From Apostichopus japonicus (taxonomy: Eukaryota; Echinodermata; Holothuroidea; Aspidochirotida; Stichopodidae), in the NCBI RefSeq assembly GCF_037975245.1, contig NC_092561.1:14259001-14323000 (forward strand): DNA of 64,000 nucleotides. The letters are read 5' to 3'. This document shows positions 23,990 to 33,700 of the stretch, in pieces. Position 1 is the stretch's first letter. Every line of letters starts with the position of its first letter. The position numbers were made by a program, and so were the translations under genes. The notes under the pieces are model-generated. The model worked only from the letters and a program-made list of their open reading frames with translations. It did no database searches and was not told the origin of the DNA.

Positions 23990-24787
23990 ATTTTTCTGAA
24001 TAAGGGCTGGTAAAGATGTTCGTCTCGTTTTGTGGCTTAGGCTAGTAGTACTGCTCTGGCTAGATGTTCGTCTTCTACGTATAACCGGTATTTTGCCTTC
24101 CGTAGAAAAGTGGTTGGCGAGGGACATCGGGGCTTGCTTGAAAAGGTGTTTCTCTGAATATTTTGCTAAAAAGCAACCCCATACCCCACAAAAGTACGCA
24201 AAGTACGGTCTGAGCCATGACGTTATTCCAACTAGTGTCGAACCAGTCATGAAACGCATCAAGCTTAAAAATGTTATAACAAGGGCTGATTCAGATGTGG
24301 ACAAAGGTGATGTTAAACTTATCATACTTGCCGCTAGTAGGACAGTAGCAACTGACCATGTGCTAAATATGTTACCCCCACCAAAAAAAACCTGTCCCAG
24401 TACCTCTCCAAGAAAACATGAAATGAAAAAGACATAAACATTGTTACCAGTCCAAGACTTTCGAAGGTACAATGCTAGCCAGTAAAATGAACATATTACG
24501 CTAAACATTGGTGAGAATAATCCACACACAGTGTGCAAAAAGTTGAGCAAGCTCTGCTGGAAAAAGTAAACAACTACCGAAATGACAAAACCTATGAGGG
24601 CTAACAAGACCCTCAGCTGCGAGCTAGTCATTTTCCATTTATTTAGACCTGTCCAGGCCCAAATTGGATTGTAAGGTTTCTGCTCCATTGGATTAAATGT
24701 AGTCCTGATATATCCGTTATTACCTGTCGTATCTGTGCCCGTATCGAATGAATAACGAACGCTGGACGGCCGCTTACCGGTCGCCAT
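23990..24787 (-). CDS. PDE3: PDE3-type cyclic nucleotide phosphodiesterase, first coding exon (N-terminal membrane region)
   Basis: This exon encodes the first 266 residues of a class-3 phosphodiesterase. The family hydrolyses cAMP, and cGMP competitively, at ER/plasma membranes. Several hydrophobic segments (about residues 58-75, 85-108, 117-135, 142-160, 165-190 and 193-209) form the N-terminal anchor. WLRPYFAYFCGVWGCFLAKY (191-210) matches the PDE3 signature around the last membrane helix. It is followed by IPVIRRRRTSS (234-243) and RRTSLPALI (255-263), the PDE3 cluster of basophilic kinase (PKA/AKT) sites. The start is the ATG at 24787, in context AACATGG; the upstream in-frame GTG is not used. 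The exon ends in phase 0 at a perfect GTAAGT donor. The catalytic HD domain is not in the window. Known mammalian PDE3 genes also have a very long intron 1, which fits. Whether it is PDE3A- or PDE3B-like cannot be decided, as invertebrates usually have one gene. Confidence 0.9.
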
Positions 24788-25470
24788 GTTCACGACACAC
24801 CGTTTTCTCCATAGGTGTATATTATGTGTACGTAATGTCTACTGTAGCGTTATTGTTAGAGGCTTCGGCTTTGGAAATCCGTTGTATAGGGCAAAACAAA
24901 ACTATGGTAGTCTATGGACATCCTTTCCTCGGTGCATTTTTATCTCCCATTTTGTTTAAAATTTTATCGGTTACAAAATTTAATATTAATATCATGATGT
25001 GAAGGATACTCTTTCTTCATTCGACATCATACGATTAATCGCTATGAAGTTCTGGCACCGATAACTTTAAGTTTCAATGAAAACATATTTTCATGTATAT
25101 GTTCTTAATCCGCCACCGTAGAATGAATATAAACAACGATTTGACAAGGATTTATCTCTGTGTGTAAACAGTTTTACAGCCAATTAAAGGAGCAACCTAT
25201 TACATTAATTGCACCTATATAAAACATCTATTTTAGTAGGGAAGTAACCGTAAAATAGCAAATTCGGGGCCCTTTACATGCCCATTTCATCGGAACAACT
25301 GATTATATATCGCCATACATTCGATGTATTGGCACCATAGTATGCAATGGCAAACATTTTTTTTATTTTTTATAAATCATGGCCTTGCGATAAAATACAA
25401 GTAATCAACGAGATTATATACTCTCTTCCTCTGTGATTAAAGTACGTATACTTTTGAATTTCCCTTTCTA
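24788..25470. other. region upstream of PDE3
   Basis: The immediate 5' flank of the PDE3 start. No TATA box is obvious. The remainder is AT-rich with no supported gene. Confidence 0.4.
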
Positions 25471-25478
25471 TGTTTAAT

Positions 25479-25484
25479 TTTATT
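25479..25484 (-). terminator. poly(A) signal of the candidate small gene
   Basis: AATAAA on the minus strand lies 31 bp past the TAA of the open frame ending at 25516. This is a plausible polyadenylation signal and part of the case that the frame is a real terminal exon. Confidence 0.4.
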
Positions 25485-25515
25485 GAAATATTTTTAATCT
25501 ATTTGCTACTTTCTT

Positions 25516-25755
25516 TTAATTTGGTGCAGGACTGAGCTCTTGTTTGGTTATTTTGCAACCATCCATTACGTTTTGGTTCATATATACACTTCCCAGTTCA
25601 TAGCCATTGCACTGGACATTAATTAACATGCTCCTTTTCAGAGCAGACAGCAATAACACATTGATGTAGCGTTCATTCAGATAACGGTATTCTCCTTTAA
25701 TGTTAGGACAATACAGGCCAGGTACAGTGTCACAGTGTTCTGTATTGATTTTCAC
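25516..25755 (-). CDS. candidate terminal exon of an unrecognised cysteine-containing protein
   Basis: An open frame of 79 codons plus TAA, after an acceptor-like TTTTGTTAAAG|GTG. The peptide has four cysteines (CDTVPGLYC, NVQCNGY, MDGCKI) spread through a segment including YLNERYINVLLLSALKR, and ends KQELSPAPN. The composition looks like a compact extracellular or lumenal fold rather than random sequence. A poly(A) signal follows within about 30 bp. A preceding exon candidate at 26163-25954 ends in phase 0 and joins in frame. I do not recognise the family. Confidence 0.4.
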   Translation of the reverse strand: MKINTEHCDTVPGLYCPNIKGEYRYLNERYINVLLLSALKRSMLINVQCNGYELGSVYMNQNVMDGCKITKQELSPAPN

Positions 25756-25953
25756 CTTTAACAAAAGCATAACGTGACTATATAACTGATCTACTTAAAC
25801 TTTCTAAAGCATGCCTTAACCCAATTACATCAAGTTATTCAATTGGGTCTTTAGCGTAAGCTTTGTAAGCGAAAGGGAGAGTATAAGTAAGTATTGAACC
25901 GTATCCAAATAGACCTGAGTATGACCTACATACGTGTATAAACACAGTTTTAC

Positions 25954-26163
25954 CTGTGATGTGCAAGAGGTGTAAGATGTCGGGGTACACATCTGGAGGG
26001 TGTTGCCCTGTTGTTGCTTGGATAGGGCCACAACTCTTAGAGCCGTGTTAATACGCGAAGTGGCAACAAATACGGTGCGATTAAATTGGTGGCATGCTCG
26101 GGTTATGTTGACATGAAATTCGAAGACCAGTGCAGTAAAAGGGCAAATATTACGGTTTGGCAA
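25954..26163 (-). CDS. candidate upstream exon of the same small gene (start not found)
   Basis: An open stretch of 70 codons on the minus strand ends at CAG|GTAAAA (donor at 25953), phase 0, matching the acceptor at 25756. The intron would be 198 bp. TATATAAA lies at 26173-26166, at the left end of the frame. However, no in-frame ATG occurs until ATG-TGT near 25992, and two earlier out-of-frame ATGs follow the TATA box. Either translation starts late, an upstream exon supplies the start and signal peptide, or the locus is a pseudogene. Confidence 0.3.
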
Positions 26164-26165
26164 TG

Positions 26166-26173
26166 TTTATATA
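26166..26173 (-). promoter_or_regulatory. TATA-box-like element
   Basis: TATATAAA on the minus strand, upstream of the candidate two-exon frame. It would place transcription start near 26140. The motif is short and the region is AT-rich, so chance is possible. Confidence 0.3.
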
Positions 26174-27140
26174 CACAGGTGTGGCAATGGGAAGTTTAGT
26201 AGGCCAATAGGGCAATACTTCCCGCAATGTTTGCATGCACTTAAAAAGGTGTGCGTTCGAGTTATCTTTCTAAAAAGAATCCAAAAGAAGGTGGGAATGT
26301 GGGGTGACCGGGTGGGAGTTCGAGAAAGGTTCAATCATGCATCGACGGTGTAGGACGTTGAGCCCTCTCCATGCAGATTCGCGGGCTAAACAAATTTGCC
26401 ACGCATCATATAGGCCTAATCCTACCTATGATATTGCGACACTAGTAAGTATCACCGTCGGATGGGGGGGGGGGGGGGTTGTTTTGACATAACTTGCTAC
26501 CAGAGGTTCAGTATTCCGACCCTTGGCAGCTCATTTTGGAATTTTAGAAACGGATTTGGTGCTTCGAGAGCAAGAAGCACCAGTTTCGTGGCCCGGATGA
26601 AAATCTTAACCTGGCTACATCATCAAAGTTACCCAACGGTCGCCGGCCAACACGGGTTCCCATGTAAATCTAAATTGCATCAGTTTCAATGGCTTGAAAA
26701 AAATGCCTTGGTCGTGATTTCCAGGAACAGGTCTTTGAAATTGCTTACATTGTGATCCATATGCTTTTCAAGTGTTAGCCAAGTATATCTCTCACTTCCA
26801 TGGTTGTAAACGTAGGGCATCAAGTCGGTGTCCCCCCCCCCCAAATATTTGTCCTCTACTCCCCCTCTCCCAATAAATGGTCATATTTTTATGAAATAGG
26901 GTGACTGCCCCCTAGACAAGCATCGGACCCCCCCCCCCAGGGAAAGGAGTCTTGCTACACCCCTAAAGGGCATCATGTTATAACACATGAGTCTAACATT
27001 GGCCACTTCCACGATGATTTCCATTGCCTTGAGAACAAGGGAACAAGGCATCATTCCCTAATGTAATACTTCCATGTCTATCTCAACGAATGACAGTATC
27101 AAGTATACGGTGAACTGCTTGCCTTAGTCCATTTTAACAC
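26174..27140. other. non-coding stretch
   Basis: Has G and C homopolymer runs near 26463-26477, 26832-26841 and 26930-26938. An open frame at 26462-26755 resembles no family. Confidence 0.4.
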
Positions 27141-27141
27141 C

Positions 27142-27173
27142 TGACGTCAATGACGTCACTAATTTTGACGTCA
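27142..27173. promoter_or_regulatory. cluster of three perfect CRE palindromes
   Basis: TGACGTCA occurs at 27142-27149, 27151-27158 and 27166-27173, three full CREB/ATF sites in 32 bp. The cluster lies 2.35 kb upstream of the PDE3 start codon (24787, minus strand). Full CREs are rare by chance (about one per 65 kb in random sequence), so three together point to a regulatory element. Which gene it serves is inference; PDE3 is the nearest recognised gene. Confidence 0.65.
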
Positions 27174-28345
27174 CAGCAGGTATGGTGAATGGAACTATGT
27201 CACATCGCTGGCCTGTCCAGATTGCATTTCTCTGGCCAAATCGCAAGATAACAGACAACATTGTGAAAGTCGTATGTGCTTCGTAACTTAACTTAGTGAT
27301 GTATATAGAAACAGTGAATGTATATAGGTCGACGAGAGAAATCGGCTCATTCTGCAATATCACATATTCGGTTAACATGGCTGTGTATAATAATTTGCCT
27401 ATACGAGAATAATAAACAAGAATGTTATGCACGGAAGATTTTAATGACACTTTCTAACATGTATACGGTACACCCTATTAAGAAGCTAATTATTGGGAAA
27501 CGTCTACGGTACGTTGCTCATATTAATTGGCTTTTTCTAAACAAAATTGTCTGGATTGACATCGTAGATGAAAAACCATTTTGCGGTTTATGTGCATTAC
27601 TCCATTTTGGTTTTCACTATAATGATTTAGAGAGAGATATTCGCAAACATTTCTTAACTCCTTGTGGCCGTTAAGTGGTTCCCCGGTGATTAATTAAAGT
27701 ATTGTTGAATCCCAGGTTTATAGCTCCATGGTTGAACTAACTAGGCTATGTCACGTAGTAAAAAAGGCTTTAAATTACATATGACATCAGTGTATACAGT
27801 TGCAGCCTATACAGCCTGCTATTGCAGCCTATACTGTGCATAATTGTGCATTGGTGAGGCTTTGGACATGCAACGGTTTATTCCAAGGACATTGCATGCG
27901 GTATGTCATGAGCGTCATAAAAATCACGTGACCACATTCCCAGTAGCTTGAGGTTGGGTTGAGAATGAGGTCAGTTTGGCAATGTTTGCCGCAGCCTATT
28001 TGTTATTGTAGTGCGAGTGCTAGCTACAACATTGGCATTACTGGCCAAGAGAACGATACTTATATGACTGGACGTTTCATATAGTCTTTGAGCATTTGCA
28101 GTTTCAGAGGCTAGCTGCGTAGCCAACTTATTCTGAGCCTGTCACGGCGCTCACAAGCGCCCTCACTTTGTAGGTACCTGCATGACTATACTCCGCGGTG
28201 TGTTGTCCGCCGAAAAAATAATACCATGAACAACCGAAAAGATCTTCCTAATACTGCAAGCACTCCACGCGCACTATATTTGCGTATTTGCTAGCTAATG
28301 CAGTTCTAGTTTACATTGTCTCTTTTCAAAGTATTTCACAATCTT
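27174..28345. other. non-coding stretch, with one unrecognised open frame
   Basis: An open frame of 118 codons at 27318-27674 (plus) has the C-terminal segment CGLCALLHFGFHYNDLERD, but no splice or promoter support and no family match. Otherwise nothing is supported. Confidence 0.35.
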
Positions 28346-28350
28346 CTGCT

Positions 28351-28413
28351 CATTCAGAGCCGTATATAGAGAGAGTTTGGCCAACTGGCGATTTGTGACG
28401 TCACACGCAAACC
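28351..28413 (+). promoter_or_regulatory. candidate core promoter (TATA-like plus CRE)
   Basis: GCCGTATATAGAGAGAGTTT (28359-28378) contains a TATA-like TATATAGA. A full CRE TGACGTCA sits at 28396-28403 and a strong Kozak ACCATGG at 28411-28417. The block CAGAGCCGTATATAGAGAGA and following GTTTGGCCAAC recurs in inverted orientation at 32565-32595. Confidence 0.45.
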
Positions 28414-28576
28414 ATGGGCATCAAAATAGGTCCAGTTGTCGTTACCAGTTGCGCGAAACACGAAAAACACCACACACAATATATAGCAGCTTTGCACACT
28501 GTGCTCGTTGCGAACAAACGAAGCGACTCAGAATGTCAGATTTTGACAGGCATACGAGGAACAAAATGGATATCAG
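28414..28576 (+). CDS. candidate first coding exon of an unrecognised gene
   Basis: The ATG at 28414 sits in an excellent Kozak context (ACCATGG). The frame runs 54 codons (MGIKIGPVVVTSCAKHEK... to ...GIRGTKWIS) to a donor CAG|GTAATG at 28576/28577, phase 1. A TATA-like element and a CRE lie 40-55 and 10-18 bp upstream. I do not recognise the peptide, and no later exon was identified. Confidence 0.35.
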
Positions 28577-28579
28577 GTA

Positions 28580-28945
28580 ATGAATTAGAGTATGCGTTAG
28601 TTAATGACATTTACGTTTATCTTCACACCTGAAATGCATAGAAAACTAGCTGAAAACCTGTCATTACACTTGTTTTATTTTACGCCTCATACTACTAGTC
28701 CTACTTTAGTCATACAAACGAAAAGCATACATCACAGTCCTGGCTAGGCTAGATTACAGACGCACAACTATAGCATCAGGCCTACATTAATAGATCTTTC
28801 AATTAAATAAAGTAGGCCTACACATAAAATGACAATTTATGCATCACTGATCTTTTCAGGTTTGCCAAAAAGTAGTTGTACCAGAGGTCATTGTATTAAA
28901 CTCCAGAAGTTACATGGTAAGATTAATATTCGGCATAACTTTTTC
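28580..28945. other. non-coding stretch
   Basis: AT-rich with TAGGCCTA words near 28770-28820. Nothing else supported. Confidence 0.4.
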
Positions 28946-28949
28946 TCTA

Positions 28950-29180
28950 AAGTCTAATACAACTTATACAAGGGTTGTGAATGGATGGAATGGTTTGCCT
29001 GAGAAGGTTGAATTGCAAGTAGTGTGAATGGGTTTAAGAATACTTTGGATAAGTACATTAAGCATTGTAATTGGGTATGACATTTGATGTCCTCGGTTTT
29101 ATTCCTCTCATATAGCCTTAGGGTCCTTAATGGGGACTTGAATGTCTCTCCTGGTCCTTTTTTCTACTAAACTAAACTAT
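28950..29180 (+). pseudogene. LINE reverse-transcriptase ORF, extreme C-terminal relic
   Basis: Translation gives NTTYTRVVNGWNGLPEKV, then after a one-base frameshift SVNGFKNTLDKYIKHCNWV and stop. The (R)VVxxWNxLP...SVNxFKNxLDKY pattern is the hallmark tail of CR1/Jockey-type LINE ORF2 proteins. The following 90 bp look like the LINE 3' UTR. The 5' part of the element is absent. Confidence 0.7.
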
Positions 29181-30662
29181 ATACTTGAGTGTAGGAGTTA
29201 GCAATAGTTGGGAGTCTGTGGGCAAACTTAAGACTGATATTGTGGTGTTAATTTCTCAGGAATGTAGTACTAGGCTATAGTAGGTGCAACAGATTGAATG
29301 GGTCTGTCGAGAAAAAAAAAACCCTGCAACAACTGAATACTGGTGTATGTTGTAGCTTATGTATTTTCCATTAACATATATACTATACGGTCATGTCCTT
29401 AATAAGGTTTCATGGATCACACTGACATAGTGTGCCTACTTGTCAGTGTTGTCAACTGAGCACAGGGCTGATGACATCATTCAGTTTGTTATTATGCAGA
29501 CAGCAAATGGCCATAATGATAATTATTAATTGTTACTTATTCTTCATACTGCCCTTACTGGCCTTACCTGAACAGTGATGTATAAAAATGCAAGAAGTCA
29601 TTAAGCTTTTCATTTAAGAATCATTTCAGCCTGTCCTATTTCAAACATATGATTGGCAGGTTTCCACGTTACATAGCTTATCAAAATGGAGCTGTTCTGT
29701 AAAGCAAGAAAATCACACATATGCATGCATACAAACACACTCATATATAACAATTTCTGAATATCTTTTCAGCTGCCCAAAGGTACTGGAATGCAAGCTC
29801 TGTTGGGTGAATTAAAAAACCCTCATTGTACTCTTTTATCATGGTCAACGTAGCTGGAACCAGCAATGATGGTGATGTGGATTTGACAGTACCTAGACAA
29901 GAATTCAATAGCTGCTTTGTGTTGAAGTGGGTTCAACTTGCTCAAGGCCATGACAGGATGACGACTAGACATTAGGATGAATTATCTGTTGCAGAGCTCT
30001 ATAAACCAGGCAGTTGTTAAAACATCCATTGGGTGACCCTCACAGTCTACCAGGCACTGCATCGCAGAAGCAAAATGAAGTGTGTGTGATACCTTCATCT
30101 TATGAGAGTGGAATGATATCAGTGTGGCCTCTGTCAATTTGGTTTCAAGTCTTTGTTTTCTTGAAAGCTGAGAAGATCTTTCAGTGGTTTCACACTGACC
30201 TCTGTACTTGACAATTCATGTGTATTTGCCAGCTCAGGAGGAAGCCAGATTTTAATTACATTAACCAATGCTGACTTTTTTTTGGACATGTGGTACATCT
30301 GCAAGGAGGTGAAGGAAGCAGTTGGAGTTGCATGGATGTGGAATCTTGTTGATAGTCTGGCAGTCTTATCCACAGATTATCCCAAAGCTTCTCCACATTG
30401 CCACATTCAGAACTTATTACATTGATAAACTTGAAAATTGCAGGAATCTAATGAAGCACCCATCAAGGGAATTTGTTTGTATAATTATTGAAAGCTGTGA
30501 CCTTCTGATGTGACAGACTAATGTGAAATAAAGGGCAGTAGATTACCTTGTAAATGAACCTTGTTATTGTTTGATTGTATCTAATGTTTGCAAAATTTTA
30601 AGTTGCATGCTACCAATTGAAACATAATTCTTTCTCTATTAATGGGATATAAATACTTCTCC
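29181..30662. other. non-coding stretch
   Basis: 29800-30530 has several medium open frames on both strands and a plus-strand AATAAA near 30526, which might mark an old transcript end. No family match. Confidence 0.35.
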
Positions 30663-30666
30663 TTAA

Positions 30667-31021
30667 AGGGTGTGGAGACTCCCGCACAAAGAAATGTCTC
30701 ATGCCGGTTATCTGACCTAGTTTCGAATGCGGTGTAACAGAAGTGTTAGACACCACCATTGATCCCAGAAAATACACATACAGCTTGCTACCATCTGTAA
30801 ATAGACATTAGTGTACAGTCAATACAAACATCACAGTCAATACCCACAACACAGTGCACATAGCAGCGTGGACATCTCAGGTCTAGATAAAAGATAACAA
30901 GGTATCAGGTTTCATTACTGTCTGCATTTTGTAGCGACACAAAAAAAACTTCACTTGCAAGCAACGGAAAGTAAACTTTTTCAGAGCGCGGCATGCGGTT
31001 TAGGGCAAGTCTTCAATACCT
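30667..31021 (+). mobile_element. TTAA-flanked MITE-like element, family B, copy 1
   Basis: Flanked by TTAA at 30663-30666 and 31022-31025. The ends are imperfect inverted repeats: AGGGTGTGGAGACTC at the left and AAGTCTTCAATACCT at the right. Internal blocks GACCTAGTTTCGAATG, GTTAGACACCACCAT, CACAGCTTGCTACC-like and CATTACTGTCTGCATTTTGT match the copies at 40892-41272 and 46639-47001. No coding capacity. Confidence 0.85.
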
Positions 31022-31025
31022 TTAA

Positions 31026-32560
31026 ATATACTGCATCGGTTGTTGTCACTTGATCATTTGCTTGTGTGTGAGCTAAACAGCTTAAATAATATGTAAAAAA
31101 ATAATACAAACTTTAATTGCCAGATATTTACTTGCTCAAAATCATTATCCAATCATGATTTGTTGCTATCCTTGAGTCCATTATTCAGATGATTAGGCAG
31201 ATTCCCTTCAACTCTCCATGATGAAGGTAAAACCTTATATCTTAACCAACTGCCATTGAGTGTCCATTTGAAAGTTTCAAACACACAAGTGCATTGATTA
31301 AAACAAAGACTTTATTGCTGTGGTTGCAGGAACTGGATTTCAGTCTAGTAGTCACTCACCAGGTTTGTCATTATCACAGTCTGCTAACTGTGGCTTAATA
31401 TGTTAGGAGTTTTTCTTCAGAGCACATGTCACCTTTGATTTGTAAAAAAAGTCCTGAAATTCAGGGAGTTAAAATTTACTGTCTAAAGATAATTTAAAAA
31501 GATTTTTTTAACTTCAATCGTCAATGTGGGTGTCAATTAAGGGAATAAGGAGGTACTGATGCAACTTTGATAAATGATAGTTGACTGCATCCAAATTAAA
31601 CCAAGGCCTAGGCTATACTTTTGAAGAAGAAAAAATTAGGCTGAATTCATGTTAGCCTAAAAAGGCTAGGCCAATGCTGACAATTAACACAAACCAAGAT
31701 CATTTAACCATTTGGGCACTTGTTTATGGCATACTAAAAGGGTCTATATAATTAGGCCTGTATGTGCACACAACCCATAAGTTGCCAATGAGTATAGACC
31801 TAGCCTAACTAGTTTAGGCCTAGGCTACTTTGTTTTCCTTAGACCTAGTTTAATTGGGCCTTATACTGTGCCATATTATGTAATGTGCTATAACAGTTGT
31901 AGTAATAGCAAGAATGGTCCAGGTCTAACTAAGCCCAGGCTTAACTTATGCTTTGGGCTTAACTAAGGATTAGGGCTTTACGTGATGCCTAGAGGCTAGC
32001 CCACCCTTTTACATTAAACTAAAAGTGATACTTTTTTAGGCTAGGCATAGCCTAGGCATACAATAACTAGGAATTAGGATAACTGTATGTGCGACTGAAA
32101 CTGCCATGCCTATGATTAGGAGAGCTGGCATAATGAAATCGAATTTGTGGATCGTAAAACGAGAGAGAATAGCCATGCATGTAATTACAGAAACCAGTCT
32201 GAACGTAAAATTCCCGCATTGCTTGTACATTACTCGTATTACACTAGGGCCTATGGCTAGTAATACTGGGCCTAGGCTACACAGACTTTTTTTCATTAGA
32301 TCTCCATCTTGTTCTTTCTACTTCCAAAAAATTCCTCTTCTTTTATGGTCAGTCGGATAACCAAACAACAATATCCATGTTCTGACCGATCGCAGCATCC
32401 CCAGCACCATTTCTTTCATAATTTCGTATTTTTTCGTGTACACAAACGATAGTCTATACACTGTGAGTATGCGTGTCGTCTGCTATAAAGTTTTCAAGTG
32501 GACCTATTTTACCACCCTGTGTGGGCGTTTTCCCTCTCGACCAATCCAAATCGGTTACAT
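31026..32560. other. non-coding stretch with a TAGGCCTAG island
   Basis: 31590-32060 is packed with CCTAGGCC/TAGGCCTA words. A minus-strand hydrophobic open frame (32296-32036) starts inside one of these islands and has no splice support. Confidence 0.45.
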
Positions 32561-32563
32561 GGT

Positions 32564-32597
32564 TGGCCAAACTCTCTCTATATACGGCTCTGTGCTC
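32564..32597 (-). promoter_or_regulatory. inverted copy of the TATA-like promoter block
   Basis: On the minus strand this reads ACAGAGCCGTATATAGAGAG, AGTTTGGCCAACC, the same 30-bp block as 28351-28382 but in the opposite direction. It is followed by CCATGTAA, a start codon immediately followed by a stop. It faces the 28351 copy, 4.2 kb away. Confidence 0.5.
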
Positions 32598-32599
32598 AT

Positions 32600-33700
32600 T
32601 CATGTGATACTGCCCTCATTATGGTAATAACCACGGCCCCTATGTGAGAAGCGAGCTCGTTAGTATTAGACAAATAATATGAGCAGGGGCGTAGCAGTAG
32701 AACCTTGGTCGCAATGTCCAGGGGGCCTCAAGGGTTGGTTCTGACATTACAAGCCAACGGATAACCACTGCCAGTCATGTTTTTGCAGGAATAATTGATG
32801 CAAAGCATCTCGTCATATAAGTAAAGATGACGGTTGTGGTTGCTTTCGCTTAATTGTTTTATAATTATAATTATTATTGTTGTTTTGTTTCTTTTTATTT
32901 ACGAAATTCGTTTCTCCTCCTCTCTGTCTCATTCGTCGCCGCAGCATGGGGGGCGAGGTCGGATCGGTCGGGTGAGGTGGGGGAATTTTAAAACGCGTTT
33001 ACTATATTGGTACCCCCCCCCCCACCTCCAATACCCTTCCCCTCCTCAAACCTCAGATACTCATTTTATTTTTGTTTTGGTTTTGCTCACAGAGTTCACA
33101 GTGGCTCCTTATCTATATACAAGCAAGTGGAAAATCTTTTTTGAGGTTGGCGCTAAGATCACATAATAGCTTCTATGATCATGCTTACAGCACACACTAT
33201 ATACACTTGATCGTGAAAACACGCAGCGGACGAATGTTATTTTAAAATAAAAAGGTCGTGCAATTTCCGGCATCAAAAACCATTTTGTGAAAGAACGTAA
33301 TCCTACAGCTGTACAGCAATATTATCACCCTTAGTTACATTACGGACCTCCTTCGCCATATTCCATATGCAGAAGCGATCCATGATGTTAAGAAGGAGGC
33401 GTGGCCCTGGTGTGTTGAGGTGTTCACCCCCACCCCCATGATGCACTCAAGGTTGTTCTAAAAACTATTCTCTTGGGGGGGGGGGGGTAAAACCGGGTGA
33501 GGGGGAGTGAGGGGGAGTGAGGTAGTGTATATCCACATCCGCTGGGGTCCGGTGCCAGACTTGGACCAGACTGAACCTTGCTGTTGGGATTCATATCTAT
33601 GATAAACAACTTAAAAAGTCGTTGTGTTGCTGAAACGTTCGACATGTATTCATATTACTTGGATGAACAAATTGCGCAATATCTATAATGACAAATTCAT
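32600..33700. other. non-coding stretch with G/C runs
   Basis: No supported gene. C and G homopolymers lie at 33014-33023 and 33475-33487. Confidence 0.4.

Noticed and set aside
24030-24437. 135-codon plus-strand open frame.
   Set aside because: It is the antisense shadow of the PDE3 exon.
27318-27674. 118-codon plus-strand frame with a CxxC and His-rich end.
   Set aside because: No promoter, splice or homology support.
32036-32296. Hydrophobic minus-strand 86-codon frame that could be a membrane protein.
   Set aside because: It starts and ends inside TAGGCCTA islands and has no splice site or family match.
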